Below, one piece after another: positions 18,360-30,156 of a DNA stretch of 64,000 bases. How positions within the stretch are numbered: the stretch's first letter is position 1; every line of letters starts with the position of its first letter. Position numbers and translations under genes: made by a program. This DNA is from Marinovum algicola (GTDB lineage: Bacteria; Pseudomonadota; Alphaproteobacteria; Rhodobacterales; Rhodobacteraceae): the NCBI RefSeq assembly GCF_900109145.1, contig NZ_FNYY01000003.1:62001-126000 (forward strand). The letters are read 5' to 3'. The notes beneath the pieces were generated by a model that was not told where the DNA came from, ran no database searches, and was given only the letters and a program-made list of their open reading frames with translations.

Positions 18360-18548
18360 AAAAACCCACCAATCAGGCGCCTGGCCCGTCTGACAGGCCG
18401 CTTTTGCGGCTCGGGAGCCGGTTGCGCCGATGGGCGTGGTAACCGGGCGGGATGTTGCGGGCCCGGATCATCAGACCGATAGCGCAAAGGCCGGAAACGG
18501 TGTAATCTTGTCCGACAGGCATTACGAAGAACGGGAGAGGATTGGACT

Positions 18549-18854
18549 ATGAAAAAGTTATTACTTTCCGCGGGTGTCATTGCCGGTCTTGCCGGATCGG
18601 CGCTGGCGCAGGGTGCCGCACCGGGGCTGAGCCCTGACCCGGACTATCCGCTGTACGTGGAAGCCAACGGCATTCAATACTGGTGCCGCGACACCTTGAC
18701 GACGCTGCCGGACGGCACACCAGCCCGGCTGTGCCGCAGGCTGAGTTCCTTCCAGACCAACGGCGGCGCGGCGCTGCCGGCGACCGTGGGCATCGCGCTG
18801 CTCGGGCTGGCCTTGCTCGGCGACGAAGGCGGGTCGAGCTCCGGCACCGACTGA
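18549..18854 (+). CDS. small secreted protein
   Basis: 101 residues with a Sec signal peptide (KKLLLSAGVIAGLAGSALA, cut before QGA) and GGAGAG-like ribosome site upstream. Mature part: two cysteines (YWCRDTL, ARLCRRL) that could form a disulfide, then a hydrophobic stretch ALPATVGIALLGLALLG and an acidic Ser/Gly tail. It may be anchored by that second hydrophobic stretch. Family not recognised. Ends 25 bases before a strong hairpin facing doxX. Confidence 0.65.
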   Translation: MKKLLLSAGVIAGLAGSALAQGAAPGLSPDPDYPLYVEANGIQYWCRDTLTTLPDGTPARLCRRLSSFQTNGGAALPATVGIALLGLALLGDEGGSSSGTD

Positions 18855-18879
18855 CAAAACAAAGCAGCCCCCGGAACAT

Positions 18880-18909
18880 GCCATCGCCCGGCCGAGACCG
18901 GGCGATGGC
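18880..18909. terminator. bidirectional hairpin between convergent genes
   Basis: GCCATCGCCCGG (18880-18891) and CCGGGCGATGGC (18898-18909) form a perfect 12-bp stem with loop CCGAGA. It lies between the ends of the small secreted protein gene and doxX. The T tract is weak (TTGTGCTT). Confidence 0.7.
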
Positions 18910-18916
18910 CTTGTGC

Positions 18917-19327
18917 TTACGCGGTGGCCGTCGCCGATTTCCGGCCCAGCGCCGCATCGGCCGACCATTGGCCGGCGCCGACCAGCGCCAGCGCCAGATA
19001 GCCGCCGGCAAGCGCCAGGTTCTTCATGAAGATGGTCATCTGCATCTGGTCCGCCGGGACAAAGTGATAGAGCACGCCGGTCGCCACCGAGAACAGGCCC
19101 AGACCCAGCGCCGCCAGCCGGGTCTGAAAGCCGACCAGAAGCGCTAGGCCGCCGAGGATCTCCAGGACGATCACCGGCCAGGCGAGAAAGCCGGGCAGGC
19201 CGCCCGAGGCCACGTAGCCGGCAAAGCCCTGAACATCGCCCAGCTTGCCGATGCCCGCCAGAATGAACATTGCCGAGAGCAGGATACGCGCGACCAGCAG
19301 GCCGGCATTTTGAAGAGTGTGGGTCAT
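18917..19327 (-). CDS. DoxX family membrane protein
   Basis: 136 residues, four predicted helices: LLVARILLSAMFILAGIGKL, FLAWPVIVLEILGGLALLVG, ALGLGLFSVATGVLYHF and NLALAGGYLALALVGAG. R-x-x-L-x-x-x-F-x-x-x-G-x-x-K is the DoxX N-terminal motif. Members are linked to redox/sulfur stress in membranes, but the activity of this type is not defined. The Shine-Dalgarno is buried in a 10-bp hairpin (see 19335-19361), suggesting control. It lies downstream of gyrA on the same strand, separated by two hairpins. Confidence 0.88.
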   Translation of the reverse strand: MTHTLQNAGLLVARILLSAMFILAGIGKLGDVQGFAGYVASGGLPGFLAWPVIVLEILGGLALLVGFQTRLAALGLGLFSVATGVLYHFVPADQMQMTIFMKNLALAGGYLALALVGAGQWSADAALGRKSATATA

Positions 19328-19334
19328 GTGAAGT

Positions 19335-19361
19335 GTCCTTCCGAGTTTCTGTCGGAAGGAC
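19335..19361 (-). promoter_or_regulatory. hairpin or operator covering the doxX ribosome site
   Basis: Perfect 10-bp inverted repeat GTCCTTCCGA (19335-19344) / TCGGAAGGAC (19352-19361), loop 7. On the doxX strand the 3' arm is TCGGAAGGAC, whose GGAAGGA is the Shine-Dalgarno, 7 bases from the ATG. The RNA hairpin would hide it. Equally, a dimeric repressor could bind the DNA (arms 17 bp centre to centre). Confidence 0.6.
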
Positions 19362-19392
19362 TATTCGATCTGTGCATCCACGATCAATTCAG

Positions 19393-19422
19393 GCAAACCA
19401 CACAAGTCTTGTGCGAATTTGC
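19393..19422 (-). terminator. probable gyrA 3' hairpin
   Basis: Nested palindrome: GCAAA (19393-19397) with TTTGC (19418-19422) around CACAAG-T-CTTGTG (19401-19413), 8 bases after the gyrA stop. No clear T tract follows, so terminator function is tentative. Confidence 0.4.
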
Positions 19423-19430
19423 AAGGCGCC

Positions 19431-22166
19431 TCAGCTCTCGGCCTCACCCTCGTCTTCGGCCTGTTCGGCGATCCAGGCCACGCTGACCACTTCCTCGCCC
19501 TTGCCGGTGTTGAACACCCGCACGCCACCGGCGCTGCGCGACCGGAAGGAGATGCCATCGACCGGCACCCGGATCGATTGCCCGCGCGAGGTGGCAAGCA
19601 TGATCTGATCGTCCAGTTCCACCGGGAAAGAGGCCACCAGAGGCCCGCCGCGCATCGCCTTGTCCATCGCCGCCACGCCCTGGCCGCCACGGCCGCGCAC
19701 CGGATAGTCATGCGACGACGACAGCTTGCCGGTGCCCTTGGCGGTGATTGTCAGGATCAGGTTCTCGGCCGCCGACATCTCGGCATAGCGCTCGGGCGAG
19801 AGCGCGCCGGGGGCGGCGGCCTCTTCGTCGGTCTCCGGGTCATCGGTGATCCCCGCCATCAGGCGACGCTGCTTCAGATAGGCGGCGCGTTCCTCCGCCT
19901 CGGCCTCGAAGTGGCGGATCACCGACATCGAGACGACCTTGTCGCCATTGTTGAGCCGGATGCCCCGCACCCCCACCGAATTGCGCGAATTGAACACCCG
20001 CACATCGGTGGTCGGAAAGCGGATGGCGCGGCCGGAATCGGTGACCAGCATGACGTCGTCGTCCTCGGAACAGATCCGGGCATTGATCAACGACATGCCT
20101 TCGTTCTCGTCCTCGAACTTCATCGCGATCTTACCGTTCGACTTCACGTTGGTGAAATCCGACAGCCGATTGCGCCGCACGGTGCCTTTGTCGGTGGCAA
20201 AGACGATTTGCAGATCGTCCCATTCGCCCTCGTCGCGATCGACCGGCATGATCGCCGCGATCGACACGCCGGTCGGGATCGGCAGGATGTTGACGATCGC
20301 CTTGCCCTTGGAGGTGCGCCCGCCCAGCGGCAACCGCCAGGTCTTGAGCTTGTAGGCCATGCCGTCGGTGGTAAAGAACAGAAGCTGCGTATGGGTATTG
20401 GCGACAAACAGCGTGGTCACCACGTCGTCATCCTTGAGCGCACCGCCCGACAGCCCCTTGCCGCCGCGCTTCTGCGAGCGGAAATCGGCCAGCGGCGTGC
20501 GCTTGATATAGCCGCCCTGGGTGACGGTGACGACCATGTCCTCGCGTTCGATCAGGTCCTCGTCGTCCATGTCACCGGCCCAGTCGGTGATCTCGGTGCG
20601 GCGCGGCACGGCAAATTGCTCTTTCACCTCGGTCAGTTCGTCCGAGATGATCGTCATGATCCGCTCGCGCGAGGACAGGATATCGAGGTAATCCTTGATC
20701 TTCGCCGCCAGTTCTTCGAGCTCGTCGGTGATCTCCTTGACGCCCAGCTGGGTCAGCCGTTGCAGCCGCAGCTCGAGAATGGCGCGGGCCTGCGCTTCGG
20801 AGAGGTTGTAGCTGCCGTCCTCGTTGATCGTATGGGTCGGATCGTCGATCAGCTTGATATAGGCGGCGATCTCCTGCGCCGGCCAGCGCCGGGTCATCAG
20901 CTTCTCGCGCGCTTCCGCCGCATCGGCCGAAGCGCGGATCGTCGCCACGACCTCGTCGACATTCGACACCGCGACCGCCAGACCACAGAGGATATGGCTG
21001 CGTTCGCGCGCCTTGCGCAGCAGATAGGCGGTGCGCCGCGCCACCACATCCTCGCGGAAATCGAGGAAGGAGGTCAGGAAGGCGCGCAGGGTCAGCTGCT
21101 CGGGCCGCCCGCCATTGAGCGCCAGCATGTTGCAGCCGAAATAGGTCTGCATCGGGGTGAAGCGGAACAGCTGGTTCAGCACCACCTCCGCCGTGGCATC
21201 GCGCTTCAGCTCGATCACCACCCGCACGCCGTTGCGGTCGCTTTCGTCCTGCACATGGGCAATGCCCTCGATGCGCTTTTCACGGGCAGCCTCGGCGATC
21301 TTTTCGATCATCGCCGCCTTGTTCACCTGATAGGGCACCTCGTCGACGACAATGGCATAACGGTCCTTGCGCAGCTCCTCGACGCGGGTCTTGGCGCGCA
21401 CGATGACGCTGCCCCGACCTTCGAGATAGGCCTTGCGCGCGCCCGAGCGGCCGAGGATCAGCCCGCCGGTGGGGAAATCCGGGCCGGGGATATAATGGAT
21501 CAGCTGTTCCGAGGTCAGATCGGCATCCTCGATCAACGCCAGGCAGGCGTCGATCACCTCGCCGAGGTTATGCGGCGGGATATTGGTCGCCATGCCGACG
21601 GCAATGCCGCCGGCGCCATTGACCAGCATGTTGGGAAAGCGCGCCGGCAGCACGCTGGGCTCGCGGTCCTTGCCGTCGTAATTGTCCTGGAAATCGACGG
21701 TTTCCTTGTCGATATCGGCCAGCAGATACGACGAGGGCTTGTCCATCCGCACCTCGGTGTAACGCATGGCCGCGGCATTGTCGCCATCCATCGAGCCGAA
21801 GTTGCCCTGACCGTCCAGAAGCGGCAGCGACATCGAGAAATCCTGCGCCATGCGTACCAGCGCGTCATAGATCGCGCTGTCTCCATGCGGGTGGTATTTC
21901 CCCATGACGTCGCCCACAGGGCGGGCCGACTTGCGATAGGGTTTGTCATGGCTGTTGCCGGTTTCATGCATCGCATAAAGAATGCGCCGATGCACCGGTT
22001 TCAGCCCGTCGCGCAGATCCGGGATCGCGCGGGACACGATGACCGACATCGCATAGTCCAGATAGGCCGACTGCATCTCGTCCGTGATCGAGACCGTGGG
22101 GCCGTGATGCTCGGGCCGGTCCGGTTTTTGTTCATCGTTCTCAGGGGGTTGGGGCGTGTCGCTCAC
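19431..22166 (-). CDS. gyrA: DNA gyrase subunit A
   Basis: 911 residues from GTG 22166. N-terminal breakage-reunion domain with catalytic tyrosine in [12 protein letters not shown] and quinolone region [17 protein letters not shown], carrying the Ser and Asp at the positions equivalent to E. coli 83 and 87, i.e. the sensitive form. A GyrA box QKRGGKG marks the C-terminal wrapping domain, confirming gyrase and not ParC. The protein is longer than E. coli GyrA (875), mainly from an acidic loop late in the C-terminal domain (around EERAAYLKQ...[13 protein letters not shown]). Introduces negative supercoils with GyrB. An 8-bp inverted repeat lies upstream. Confidence 0.97.
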   Translation of the reverse strand: MSDTPQPPENDEQKPDRPEHHGPTVSITDEMQSAYLDYAMSVIVSRAIPDLRDGLKPVHRRILYAMHETGNSHDKPYRKSARPVGDVMGKYHPHGDSAIYDALVRMAQDFSMSLPLLDGQGNFGSMDGDNAAAMRYTEVRMDKPSSYLLADIDKETVDFQDNYDGKDREPSVLPARFPNMLVNGAGGIAVGMATNIPPHNLGEVIDACLALIEDADLTSEQLIHYIPGPDFPTGGLILGRSGARKAYLEGRGSVIVRAKTRVEELRKDRYAIVVDEVPYQVNKAAMIEKIAEAAREKRIEGIAHVQDESDRNGVRVVIELKRDATAEVVLNQLFRFTPMQTYFGCNMLALNGGRPEQLTLRAFLTSFLDFREDVVARRTAYLLRKARERSHILCGLAVAVSNVDEVVATIRASADAAEAREKLMTRRWPAQEIAAYIKLIDDPTHTINEDGSYNLSEAQARAILELRLQRLTQLGVKEITDELEELAAKIKDYLDILSSRERIMTIISDELTEVKEQFAVPRRTEITDWAGDMDDEDLIEREDMVVTVTQGGYIKRTPLADFRSQKRGGKGLSGGALKDDDVVTTLFVANTHTQLLFFTTDGMAYKLKTWRLPLGGRTSKGKAIVNILPIPTGVSIAAIMPVDRDEGEWDDLQIVFATDKGTVRRNRLSDFTNVKSNGKIAMKFEDENEGMSLINARICSEDDDVMLVTDSGRAIRFPTTDVRVFNSRNSVGVRGIRLNNGDKVVSMSVIRHFEAEAEERAAYLKQRRLMAGITDDPETDEEAAAPGALSPERYAEMSAAENLILTITAKGTGKLSSSHDYPVRGRGGQGVAAMDKAMRGGPLVASFPVELDDQIMLATSRGQSIRVPVDGISFRSRSAGGVRVFNTGKGEEVVSVAWIAEQAEDEGEAES

Positions 22167-22197
22167 GTCGTCTTCACCGCTTTTTGTCGGTTTCTAT

Positions 22198-22219
22198 ATA
22201 TAGTTGAGGCAAACTATAT
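22198..22219. promoter_or_regulatory. inverted repeat in gyrA-usg promoter region
   Basis: ATATAGTT (22198-22205), 6-base spacer, AACTATAT (22212-22219): perfect 8-bp arms in an AT-rich patch 32-53 bases before gyrA. It may include the gyrA -10 region (TATATA on the minus strand) and an operator. Confidence 0.45.
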
Positions 22220-22359
22220 CAGAGACAGGATATGGGGTGCAATCCTTGGATTCCGTCGATTTGGCAGCCATCATGCCAGGTGGCTAACAGATTGTATTTG
22301 TTGATTTTCAACAGATTTCTGGCACGATTCCCGCACAGCAAAAAAAGACGAGGTGCAAG

Positions 22360-22629
22360 ATGCAGATGTCGGAGACCGAAATGATGCTGCGCGGCTACGG
22401 GCTGACCACGGCGGAATTCTTCTATCACATGCCGGATTACACCCATGTGCTCAACAGCTATATCTGGCAGGAATATGACACCGCGCCGGATCACCCCAAG
22501 CTCTTCCGCTTCATCGAGTTCTGGCAGGACGAGATCGAGGGCCCGCTGCATTCGGTGCGCTTTTCGCACCGCAAGATGCTGGCCTCCGGCGAATGGCAGA
22601 ACCTGGTCGGCGAATTCACCTATCACTGA
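22360..22629 (+). CDS. usg: Usg family protein
   Basis: 89 residues; GAGG 6 bases before ATG 22360. MMLRGYGLTTAEFFYHMPDY, then the tryptophan/aspartate-rich YIWQEYDTAPDHPKLFRFIE and EGPLHSVRFSHRKM: a good full-length match to the Usg family, named for its place near trp/usg genes in Caulobacter and relatives. Function unknown. Divergent from gyrA; its end meets a dispersed repeat and the convergent YSC84-like gene. Confidence 0.85.
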   Translation: MQMSETEMMLRGYGLTTAEFFYHMPDYTHVLNSYIWQEYDTAPDHPKLFRFIEFWQDEIEGPLHSVRFSHRKMLASGEWQNLVGEFTYH

Positions 22630-22669
22630 CCGCTGTGGCCCTTGGCCCCCCGGTCGCAACCAGATCGCC

Positions 22670-22735
22670 CTGATCTTCCTCTTGCCGAAAATACCCTCGG
22701 GGGAGTCGCCCCGGGCGACGGGGGCAGCGCCCCCA
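22670..22735. repeat. dispersed intergenic repeat, copy A (36 bp identical to copy at 50.7 kb)
   Basis: Bases 22670-22705 are identical to 50725-50760. Both continue, after a variable segment, into the same hairpin GGGGGCAGCGCCCCCA (22720-22735). Placed between the convergent usg and YSC84-like genes. Confidence 0.9.
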
Positions 22736-22763
22736 GCCCGGCCTGCGCATCAACGCCCGGGCG

Positions 22764-23321
22764 TCAGGGAATGATCCGAGTGTATTTCACGCCTTCCAGC
22801 GTCGCGCCGACGCGCAGCCCGGCCTGGCCAAAGACCACGGCGATGATCGGCGCAAGCGAGGTGGTGGTCTCGGCGCTCAGATTGCCGCCGCTGTCGGGGA
22901 TGGCATAGGTCGCGCCGGCGCCGGCGGCAAAACCGGGCGACCGGCGGAAATTCTGCAAGGCCTCGTCGGTCATGAAGAACAGCACATGCGCATATTGTTG
23001 CGCGCCGATCTGCAATCCGGTCGAGAGCTTGGTCATGGCATAGTAATCCACCGTCGCGCCATTGATGCGCATGGCGCCGCGGCCATAGCCGCCGCCCAGG
23101 CCCAGGCCGGCCTCGGTCACCAGCGGCATGATCAACATGCCGACGGATTTCTCGGCCACCTCGCGGGTGGCGGGAAAATCCGAATAGAGCTGCGCCAGGG
23201 TGCTGTCGACACGGGCGTCGATCGTGGCCGGGCCGCGCGACCCGACGCCGTTGCCGCAAGCGGCCAGCGTGGTTGCGGCAAGGCCGGAAAACACAAAGGA
23301 TCGTCGGGGAAGCTGGGTCAT
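22764..23321 (-). CDS. YSC84-related lipoprotein
   Basis: 185 residues. Lipoprotein signal: RRSFVFSGLAATTLAAC with the lipobox L-A-A-C at about 18-21; the R-R-S-F start could also use the Tat route. The mature part has GLGLGGGYGRGAMRING, a tyrosine-rich middle (DYYAMTKLSTGLQIGAQQYAH) and AGAGATYAIPDSGG, typical of the SYLF/YSC84 fold, which in eukaryotes binds phosphoinositides and actin. The bacterial role is unknown. Likely in the outer membrane or facing the periplasm. Confidence 0.8.
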   Translation of the reverse strand: MTQLPRRSFVFSGLAATTLAACGNGVGSRGPATIDARVDSTLAQLYSDFPATREVAEKSVGMLIMPLVTEAGLGLGGGYGRGAMRINGATVDYYAMTKLSTGLQIGAQQYAHVLFFMTDEALQNFRRSPGFAAGAGATYAIPDSGGNLSAETTTSLAPIIAVVFGQAGLRVGATLEGVKYTRIIP

Positions 23322-23459
23322 CTTGGGTCTCTGCTCGCATTGCCTTGGGGGCCGGTCTTGTCGCCGGTCGCGCGCAGTATAGGCGCTTTGGCCCGGGGTG
23401 TCACGCCGCGAAAACCCGGCGCCGGGATTGTGGCAAAGCCGCGCCGGCGCGGGAGCGGC

Positions 23460-25132
<1,673 letters not shown>

Positions 25133-25177
25133 GCCGCGCCATTGACCCGATCCTTCCGCTGCCGCAAGTGAGACGCC

Positions 25178-28100
25178 ATGCCAGACCTTCAGACCCGCAT
25201 CATCGGTGGCGCGCCGGAAGGCTTTGACGCCCGGTTGATCCTCGACGAGGCCGCCAGAAGCGGCGGCCCGGTGCTGCATGTCGCCCGCGATGACAAGCGG
25301 CTGGCGGCGATGCAGGCGGCGCTCGGCTTCTTTGCGCCAGAGATGCCGGTGCTGACCTTTCCGGCCTGGGATTGCCTGCCGTATGACCGGGTCTCGCCCC
25401 ATGCCGATATCTCGGCCGCGCGGATGGCGACGCTGGCCGGGCTGGTACATGGCATGCCGCAGCAATTCGTGCTGCTGACCACCCTGTCGGCGGCGACGCA
25501 GAAGATCCCGGCCCGCGAGGTTTTGCGCGAGGCGGCCTTTACCGCCCGGGTCGGCCACCGGATCGACGAAAAGGCGCTGCGCGCCTTCCTGGTGCGGATG
25601 GGCTTCGTTCAGGCGCCGACGGTGATGGAGCCTGGCGATTACGCGGTGCGCGGCGGCATCATCGACATCTATCCGCCCGGAGAAGGCGGCCCGGTACGGC
25701 TCGACCTCTTTGGCGATACGCTGGACGGCGCACGCCGCTTCGACCCGGTCAGCCAGCGCACCACCGAAAAGCTCGACATGGTCGAGCTGGCGCCGGTCTC
25801 CGAGGTCATCCTCGACGAGGCGGCGATCACCCGCTTCCGGCAGAATTACCGCATCGAATTCGGCGCCGCCGGTTCCGACGATCCGCTGTACGAGGCGATC
25901 AGCGCCGGCCGCAAGCACCAGGGCGCCGAGCACTGGCTGGGCTTTTTTCACGAGCGGCTCGAGACGCTGTTCGACTATCTGCCCGAGGCCACCATCACCC
26001 AGGACGATCAGGTCACCCCCTCGCGGCTGGCCCGCTGGGAGATGATCGAGGATCAATACGAGACCCGCAAGATCGCGATGGCGAGCAAATCGCGGATGGA
26101 CACGGTCTACAAACCCGCGCCCCCCGAGACGCTGTATCTCGACGATGCCGCCTGGCAGGCCGCCACCTCCGGCCGCCGGGTGTTGCAGTTCCATCCGCTG
26201 GCCCAGGCCTCGGGCCCCGGCGTCTCGGATGCCGGTGGCCGTATCGGGCGCAATTTCGCGCCCGAGCGGCAGCAGGAAAACATTAGCCTTTTCGGCGCAT
26301 TGGCGGATCATATAAAGGCAAAACTTGAGCTTGGTCCGGTGGTGGTCGCCTCCTATTCCGAGGGCGCGCGCGAGCGGCTTTCCGGCCTGATCGAGGATGA
26401 GGGGCTGGCCGAGACGATCTTGGTCAAGGATGCCCGCAGCATCGGCCGGCACGGGCTGCATCTAGCAGTCTGGGCGCTGGAGCACGGGTTTGAAGGGCCT
26501 TGGGGCGGCGGCAAGACGGGGGGAGAAGCCCGGATCACCGTCGTGTCCGAGCAGGATGTGCTGGGCGACAGGCTGATCCGTGCACCGAAGAAAAAGCGCC
26601 GGGCCGAGAACTTCCTGACCGAAACGCAATCGCTCAGCCCCGGCGATCTGGTGGTGCATGTCGATCACGGCATCGGCCGCTATCTCGGGCTCGAGGTGAT
26701 CACCGCCGCCGGCGCCGCGCATGAATGCCTGGCGCTGGAATATGCCGAGGCCTCCAAGCTCTATCTGCCGGTTGAAAACATCGAGCTTTTGTCGAAATAC
26801 GGCCATGAGGCCGGTCTGCTCGACAAGCTGGGCGGCGGCGCCTGGCAGGCCAAGAAGGCCAAGCTCAAGGAACGCATCCGCGAGATGGCCGACCGGCTGA
26901 TCCGCGTCGCGGCCGAGCGTGCGCTGCGCAAGGCGCCGGTGATGGACCCGCCGCATGGCGCCTACGAGGATTTCTCGGCGCGCTTCCCCTACGAGGAGAC
27001 CGACGACCAGCTGCGCGCCATTTCCGACGTGATGGACGACATGCATTCCGGCCAGCCGATGGACCGGCTGATCTGCGGCGACGTGGGCTTTGGCAAAACC
27101 GAGGTGGCGATGCGCGCCGCTTTCGTGGCCGCCATGTCGGGCATGCAAGTGGCGGTGATCGCGCCGACGACGCTGCTGGCACGGCAGCATTACAAGAGCT
27201 TTGCCGAGCGCTTCCGTGGCTTCCCGGTCAATGTCCGGCCGCTGTCGCGCTTCGTCTCGGCGCGCGATGCGGCGCTCACCCGCGAGGGCATTTCCAAAGG
27301 CACGGCGGATATCGTCATCGGCACCCATGCGCTTTTGGCCAAGGGCATCCGGTTTCAGAACCTCGGGCTGCTGATCATCGACGAAGAGCAGCATTTCGGC
27401 GTCTCGCACAAGGAGCGGCTGAAGCAGCTGCGCACCGATATCCACGTGCTGACCCTGACCGCGACGCCGATCCCGCGCACCCTGCAATTGTCGCTCTCCG
27501 GCGTACGCGATCTCTCGATCATCGGCACGCCGCCGGTCGACCGGCTGGCGATCCGCACCTATGTCAGCGAGTTCGACGCGGTGACCATCCGCGAGGCGCT
27601 CTTGCGTGAACATTATCGCGGCGGCCAGAGCTTCTATGTGGTGCCGCGGGTCAGCGATCTGGGCGAGATCGAGCAGTTTCTCAAGGATCAGGTGCCCGAG
27701 GTCTCTTACGTGGTGGCGCATGGGCAGATGCCGGCAGGCGAGCTCGACGACAAGATGAACGCCTTTTATGACGGCAAATACGACGTGCTGCTGGCGACGA
27801 CGATTGTCGAAAGTGGTCTCGATATCCCGACCGCCAACACCATGGTGGTGCACCGTGCGGACATGTTCGGCCTGTCGCAACTCTATCAGATCCGTGGCCG
27901 GGTAGGGCGGTCGAAGACACGGGCCTATGCCTATCTGACGACAAAACCCCGTGCCAGGCTGACCGCCACCGCCGAAAAGCGACTGCGGGTGCTGGGCTCG
28001 CTCGATACCCTAGGTGCCGGCTTTACCCTGGCGTCACAGGATCTCGATATTCGCGGCGCCGGCAACCTTCTGGGCGAGGAGCAATCGGGACAGATGCGCG

Positions 28101-28669
28101 ACGTGGGCTACGAGCTGTATCAGTCGATGCTGGAGGAGGCGATTGCCAAGATCCGTGCGGGCGAAATGGAGGGGCTGACCGAGGCCGACGATCAATGGGC
28201 ACCGCAGATCAACCTCGGCGTTCCGGTGCTGATCCCCGAGGACTATGTGCCCGATCTCGATGTGCGGCTGGGGCTGTACCGCCGGCTGTCCGAGCTGACG
28301 ACGAAGGTCGAGCTGGAGGGGTTTGCCGCCGAGCTGATCGACCGTTTCGGCAAGCTGCCGAAGGAGGTCAACACCCTGCTGCTGGTGGTGCGGATCAAGG
28401 CGATGTGCAAACGCGCCGGCATTGCCAAGCTCGACGGCGGGCCCAAGGGCGCGACGATCCAGTTCCACAACGACAAGTTCGCCTCGCCGCAGGGTTTGGT
28501 GGAATTCATCAAGGATCAGAAGGGGCTGGCCAAGGTGAAGGACAACAAGATCGTCGTCCGCCGCGACTGGAAAAGTGACGCCGACAAGATCAAGGGCGCC
28601 TTTGCCATCGCCCGCGATCTGGCCGAGAAGGTCGTGGCGGAGAAGAAAAAGAAGAAGGCCAGGGCATGA
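25178..28669 (+). CDS. mfd: transcription-repair coupling factor
   Basis: 1163 residues, usual length. Order: UvrB-like N-terminal region binding UvrA (about 1-330), RNA polymerase interaction domain (about 480-560; [18 protein letters not shown]), SF2 helicase motor with Walker [14 protein letters not shown] box (IIDEEQHFG), [10 protein letters not shown], motif VI RGRVGRS, and C-terminal TRCF domain (about 1020-1120). Displaces RNA polymerase stalled at lesions and recruits UvrAB. The lysine-rich end (KKKKKKA) is unusual but short. Confidence 0.97.
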   Translation: MPDLQTRIIGGAPEGFDARLILDEAARSGGPVLHVARDDKRLAAMQAALGFFAPEMPVLTFPAWDCLPYDRVSPHADISAARMATLAGLVHGMPQQFVLLTTLSAATQKIPAREVLREAAFTARVGHRIDEKALRAFLVRMGFVQAPTVMEPGDYAVRGGIIDIYPPGEGGPVRLDLFGDTLDGARRFDPVSQRTTEKLDMVELAPVSEVILDEAAITRFRQNYRIEFGAAGSDDPLYEAISAGRKHQGAEHWLGFFHERLETLFDYLPEATITQDDQVTPSRLARWEMIEDQYETRKIAMASKSRMDTVYKPAPPETLYLDDAAWQAATSGRRVLQFHPLAQASGPGVSDAGGRIGRNFAPERQQENISLFGALADHIKAKLELGPVVVASYSEGARERLSGLIEDEGLAETILVKDARSIGRHGLHLAVWALEHGFEGPWGGGKTGGEARITVVSEQDVLGDRLIRAPKKKRRAENFLTETQSLSPGDLVVHVDHGIGRYLGLEVITAAGAAHECLALEYAEASKLYLPVENIELLSKYGHEAGLLDKLGGGAWQAKKAKLKERIREMADRLIRVAAERALRKAPVMDPPHGAYEDFSARFPYEETDDQLRAISDVMDDMHSGQPMDRLICGDVGFGKTEVAMRAAFVAAMSGMQVAVIAPTTLLARQHYKSFAERFRGFPVNVRPLSRFVSARDAALTREGISKGTADIVIGTHALLAKGIRFQNLGLLIIDEEQHFGVSHKERLKQLRTDIHVLTLTATPIPRTLQLSLSGVRDLSIIGTPPVDRLAIRTYVSEFDAVTIREALLREHYRGGQSFYVVPRVSDLGEIEQFLKDQVPEVSYVVAHGQMPAGELDDKMNAFYDGKYDVLLATTIVESGLDIPTANTMVVHRADMFGLSQLYQIRGRVGRSKTRAYAYLTTKPRARLTATAEKRLRVLGSLDTLGAGFTLASQDLDIRGAGNLLGEEQSGQMRDVGYELYQSMLEEAIAKIRAGEMEGLTEADDQWAPQINLGVPVLIPEDYVPDLDVRLGLYRRLSELTTKVELEGFAAELIDRFGKLPKEVNTLLLVVRIKAMCKRAGIAKLDGGPKGATIQFHNDKFASPQGLVEFIKDQKGLAKVKDNKIVVRRDWKSDADKIKGAFAIARDLAEKVVAEKKKKKARA

Positions 28670-28833
28670 GGTGAGCCGGTCGCCGGGCGGCGCCCGGCGC
28701 CGGGTGGTGTGCGATGCGAGATCGCCGGCAGTCGGGCTGTGGTGCGTGGCTCGGCGCGGTGGATCCTACCTGGCGCTGGCGTGACCGTCGCCCCGAAGCC
28801 GGTGTTCGTCGTCATCGCCATGATCCGGGACCG

Positions 28834-28862
28834 CCAATCCTTCAATGCTTGAACAGGATTGC
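28834..28862. other. hairpin between mfd and ssrA
   Basis: CAATCC-TTCAA (28835-28845), loop TGC, TTGAA-CA-GGATTG (28849-28861): 11 pairs with a 2-base bulge. It lies downstream of both mfd (plus) and ssrA (minus), so it may end or stabilise either transcript. No T tract. Confidence 0.4.
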
Positions 28863-28909
28863 CGGATCACCTCCGGAACCGAGAGGATTGGGGCCGATGC
28901 AGATGAAGA

Positions 28910-29225
28910 GAGGAATGCAGGTTTCTGTTGCCAGGTACCTGCGAACCCCGCCTAAAGCTGCTAGGCCCTAGGACTTAAGATTTCGGTAGATCCGACTGCT
29001 TACGCAGCCATTGCCACCGGAGCTTTGTTGTCGTTTGCAACTAGCTTAGTTGTACCGATAACGGTGGTAACTCACCGGGACAAAGCTAACCCCTTTAGAC
29101 GTTCGTCGATCCTGTTTCGGCCCCATGATCCCCAAACGAAGGATGGTTGGTGGAGCCGCCGGGTACCGCCCCCGGGTCCGATCCGCTTATTACGAGCGCG
29201 TTTATGTCCATAGTCCCGAAGGACA
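28910..29225 (-). ncRNA. ssrA: tmRNA, two-piece circularly permuted
   Basis: Minus strand order: acceptor piece first, ending CGGCTCCACCA (CCA ends at 29148), with a 5-bp T-stem CCGGG-GGCGGTA-CCCGG. A linker of 23 bases follows, then the coding piece starting GGGGCCG at 29124, which pairs with CGGCTCC (one G-T). The tag frame within the coding piece reads A N D N K A P V A M A A stop. Order and two-piece form are those known for alphaproteobacteria, and the tag matches the Rhodobacter type. Rescues stalled ribosomes with SmpB. The 3' limit is approximate. Confidence 0.93.
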
Positions 29226-29231
29226 AGGCTG

Positions 29232-29260
29232 AATATAGGGCGCACGGGCCGGGATGTTAA
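29232..29260 (-). promoter_or_regulatory. sigma-70 promoter of ssrA
   Basis: On the minus strand TTAACA (29260-29255), 17-base spacer, TATATT (29237-29232), about 7 bases before the inferred 5' end of tmRNA. Near-consensus in both boxes. Confidence 0.75.
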
Positions 29261-29277
29261 GGGGGCGCGGGCGCCGA

Positions 29278-30156
29278 TCAGACAGGTTTTTTCGCCAGCG
29301 ACACGGCGCCGCGCTGGCTTCGGTAGATGGTATAAAGCCCGCTTGCCACGATCACCGCGCTGCCCGCCCAGGTCATCAGGTCGGGTCGTTCGCCAAAGAC
29401 CGCAATGCCGAGGATCATGGCAAAGAGCAGCCGGGTGTAGCGGAAGGGCACGGTGATCGAGACTTCGCCGACCCGCATCGCCGCGGTCAGGCTGGTATAG
29501 GCCAGCACGCCGACCGCCACCGCAAGCCCAAGCTCGACCGACGCCCGTGGCCCCGGCAGCGGCCCGGGGCCGGTCACCGCGATCATGATCAGACCGGCGA
29601 TCACCAGCATCAGGAAACCGTAGACCCCGAGCTGCACATTCGACATCGACGGCGGGCTGGCCCGCGTCGCCAGATCACGCCCGGCAAAGCCCAGCATGCC
29701 CAGCACCGCAAAGATGCTGGTGGCGGCAAAGGCCTCGGTCCCCGGCCGCAGGATCATCAGCACGCCGACAAAGCCCAGGGCGATGGCCAGCCAGCGGCGC
29801 CAGCCGACCACCTCGCCAAAGAACACCACCGCGCCAAGCGCCACCACCAGCGGCGTCGCCTGGAGGATGGCCGACACCAGCGACAACGGGGCGAGAGCGA
29901 AGGCCAGGGTATAAAACAGCCGCCCCAGCACCTCGGACGTAGACCGCAGCAACAGCGGGCGGGTGACAATCGCCGGGTGAAACAGCCGCTGGCCACGCAG
30001 GCGCGCCCAGATCAGAAAGACGCTCATCCCGCCCAGTCCGAAGGCGCTGAGCGCCAGCCCGACGCTGATCTCCTGCATGGCGGATTTCAGAAACATGTCC
30101 TCGACCGCAAAGAGCGCCATCGAGACCGTCATCAGCAAGGGGCCGCTTCGCAACAT
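29278..30156 (-). CDS. EamA/DMT family transporter
   Basis: 292 residues, ten predicted membrane helices in two EamA repeats; the second repeat ends with RYTRLLFAMILGIAVFGE, the typical 'P-F-x-Y-x-x-x-x-x-x-x-x-G-x-x-x-F-G-E' block, and the first has GAVVFFGEVVGWRRW. Drug/metabolite exporter superfamily; substrate unknown. ATG 30156 is chosen because it begins the first helix; the longer frame upstream is low-complexity. Ends 18 bases from the ssrA -35 box. Confidence 0.88.
   Translation of the reverse strand: MLRSGPLLMTVSMALFAVEDMFLKSAMQEISVGLALSAFGLGGMSVFLIWARLRGQRLFHPAIVTRPLLLRSTSEVLGRLFYTLAFALAPLSLVSAILQATPLVVALGAVVFFGEVVGWRRWLAIALGFVGVLMILRPGTEAFAATSIFAVLGMLGFAGRDLATRASPPSMSNVQLGVYGFLMLVIAGLIMIAVTGPGPLPGPRASVELGLAVAVGVLAYTSLTAAMRVGEVSITVPFRYTRLLFAMILGIAVFGERPDLMTWAGSAVIVASGLYTIYRSQRGAVSLAKKPV

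Noticed and set aside
19419-22304. 961-codon plus-strand open frame opposite gyrA
   Set aside because: Exact shadow of gyrA in high-GC DNA; His/Arg/Gly-rich composition and no domain.
28516-28845. Minus-strand frame over the mfd end and the gap before ssrA
   Set aside because: Half lies opposite mfd; the rest is Arg/Ala/Pro-rich without a ribosome site.
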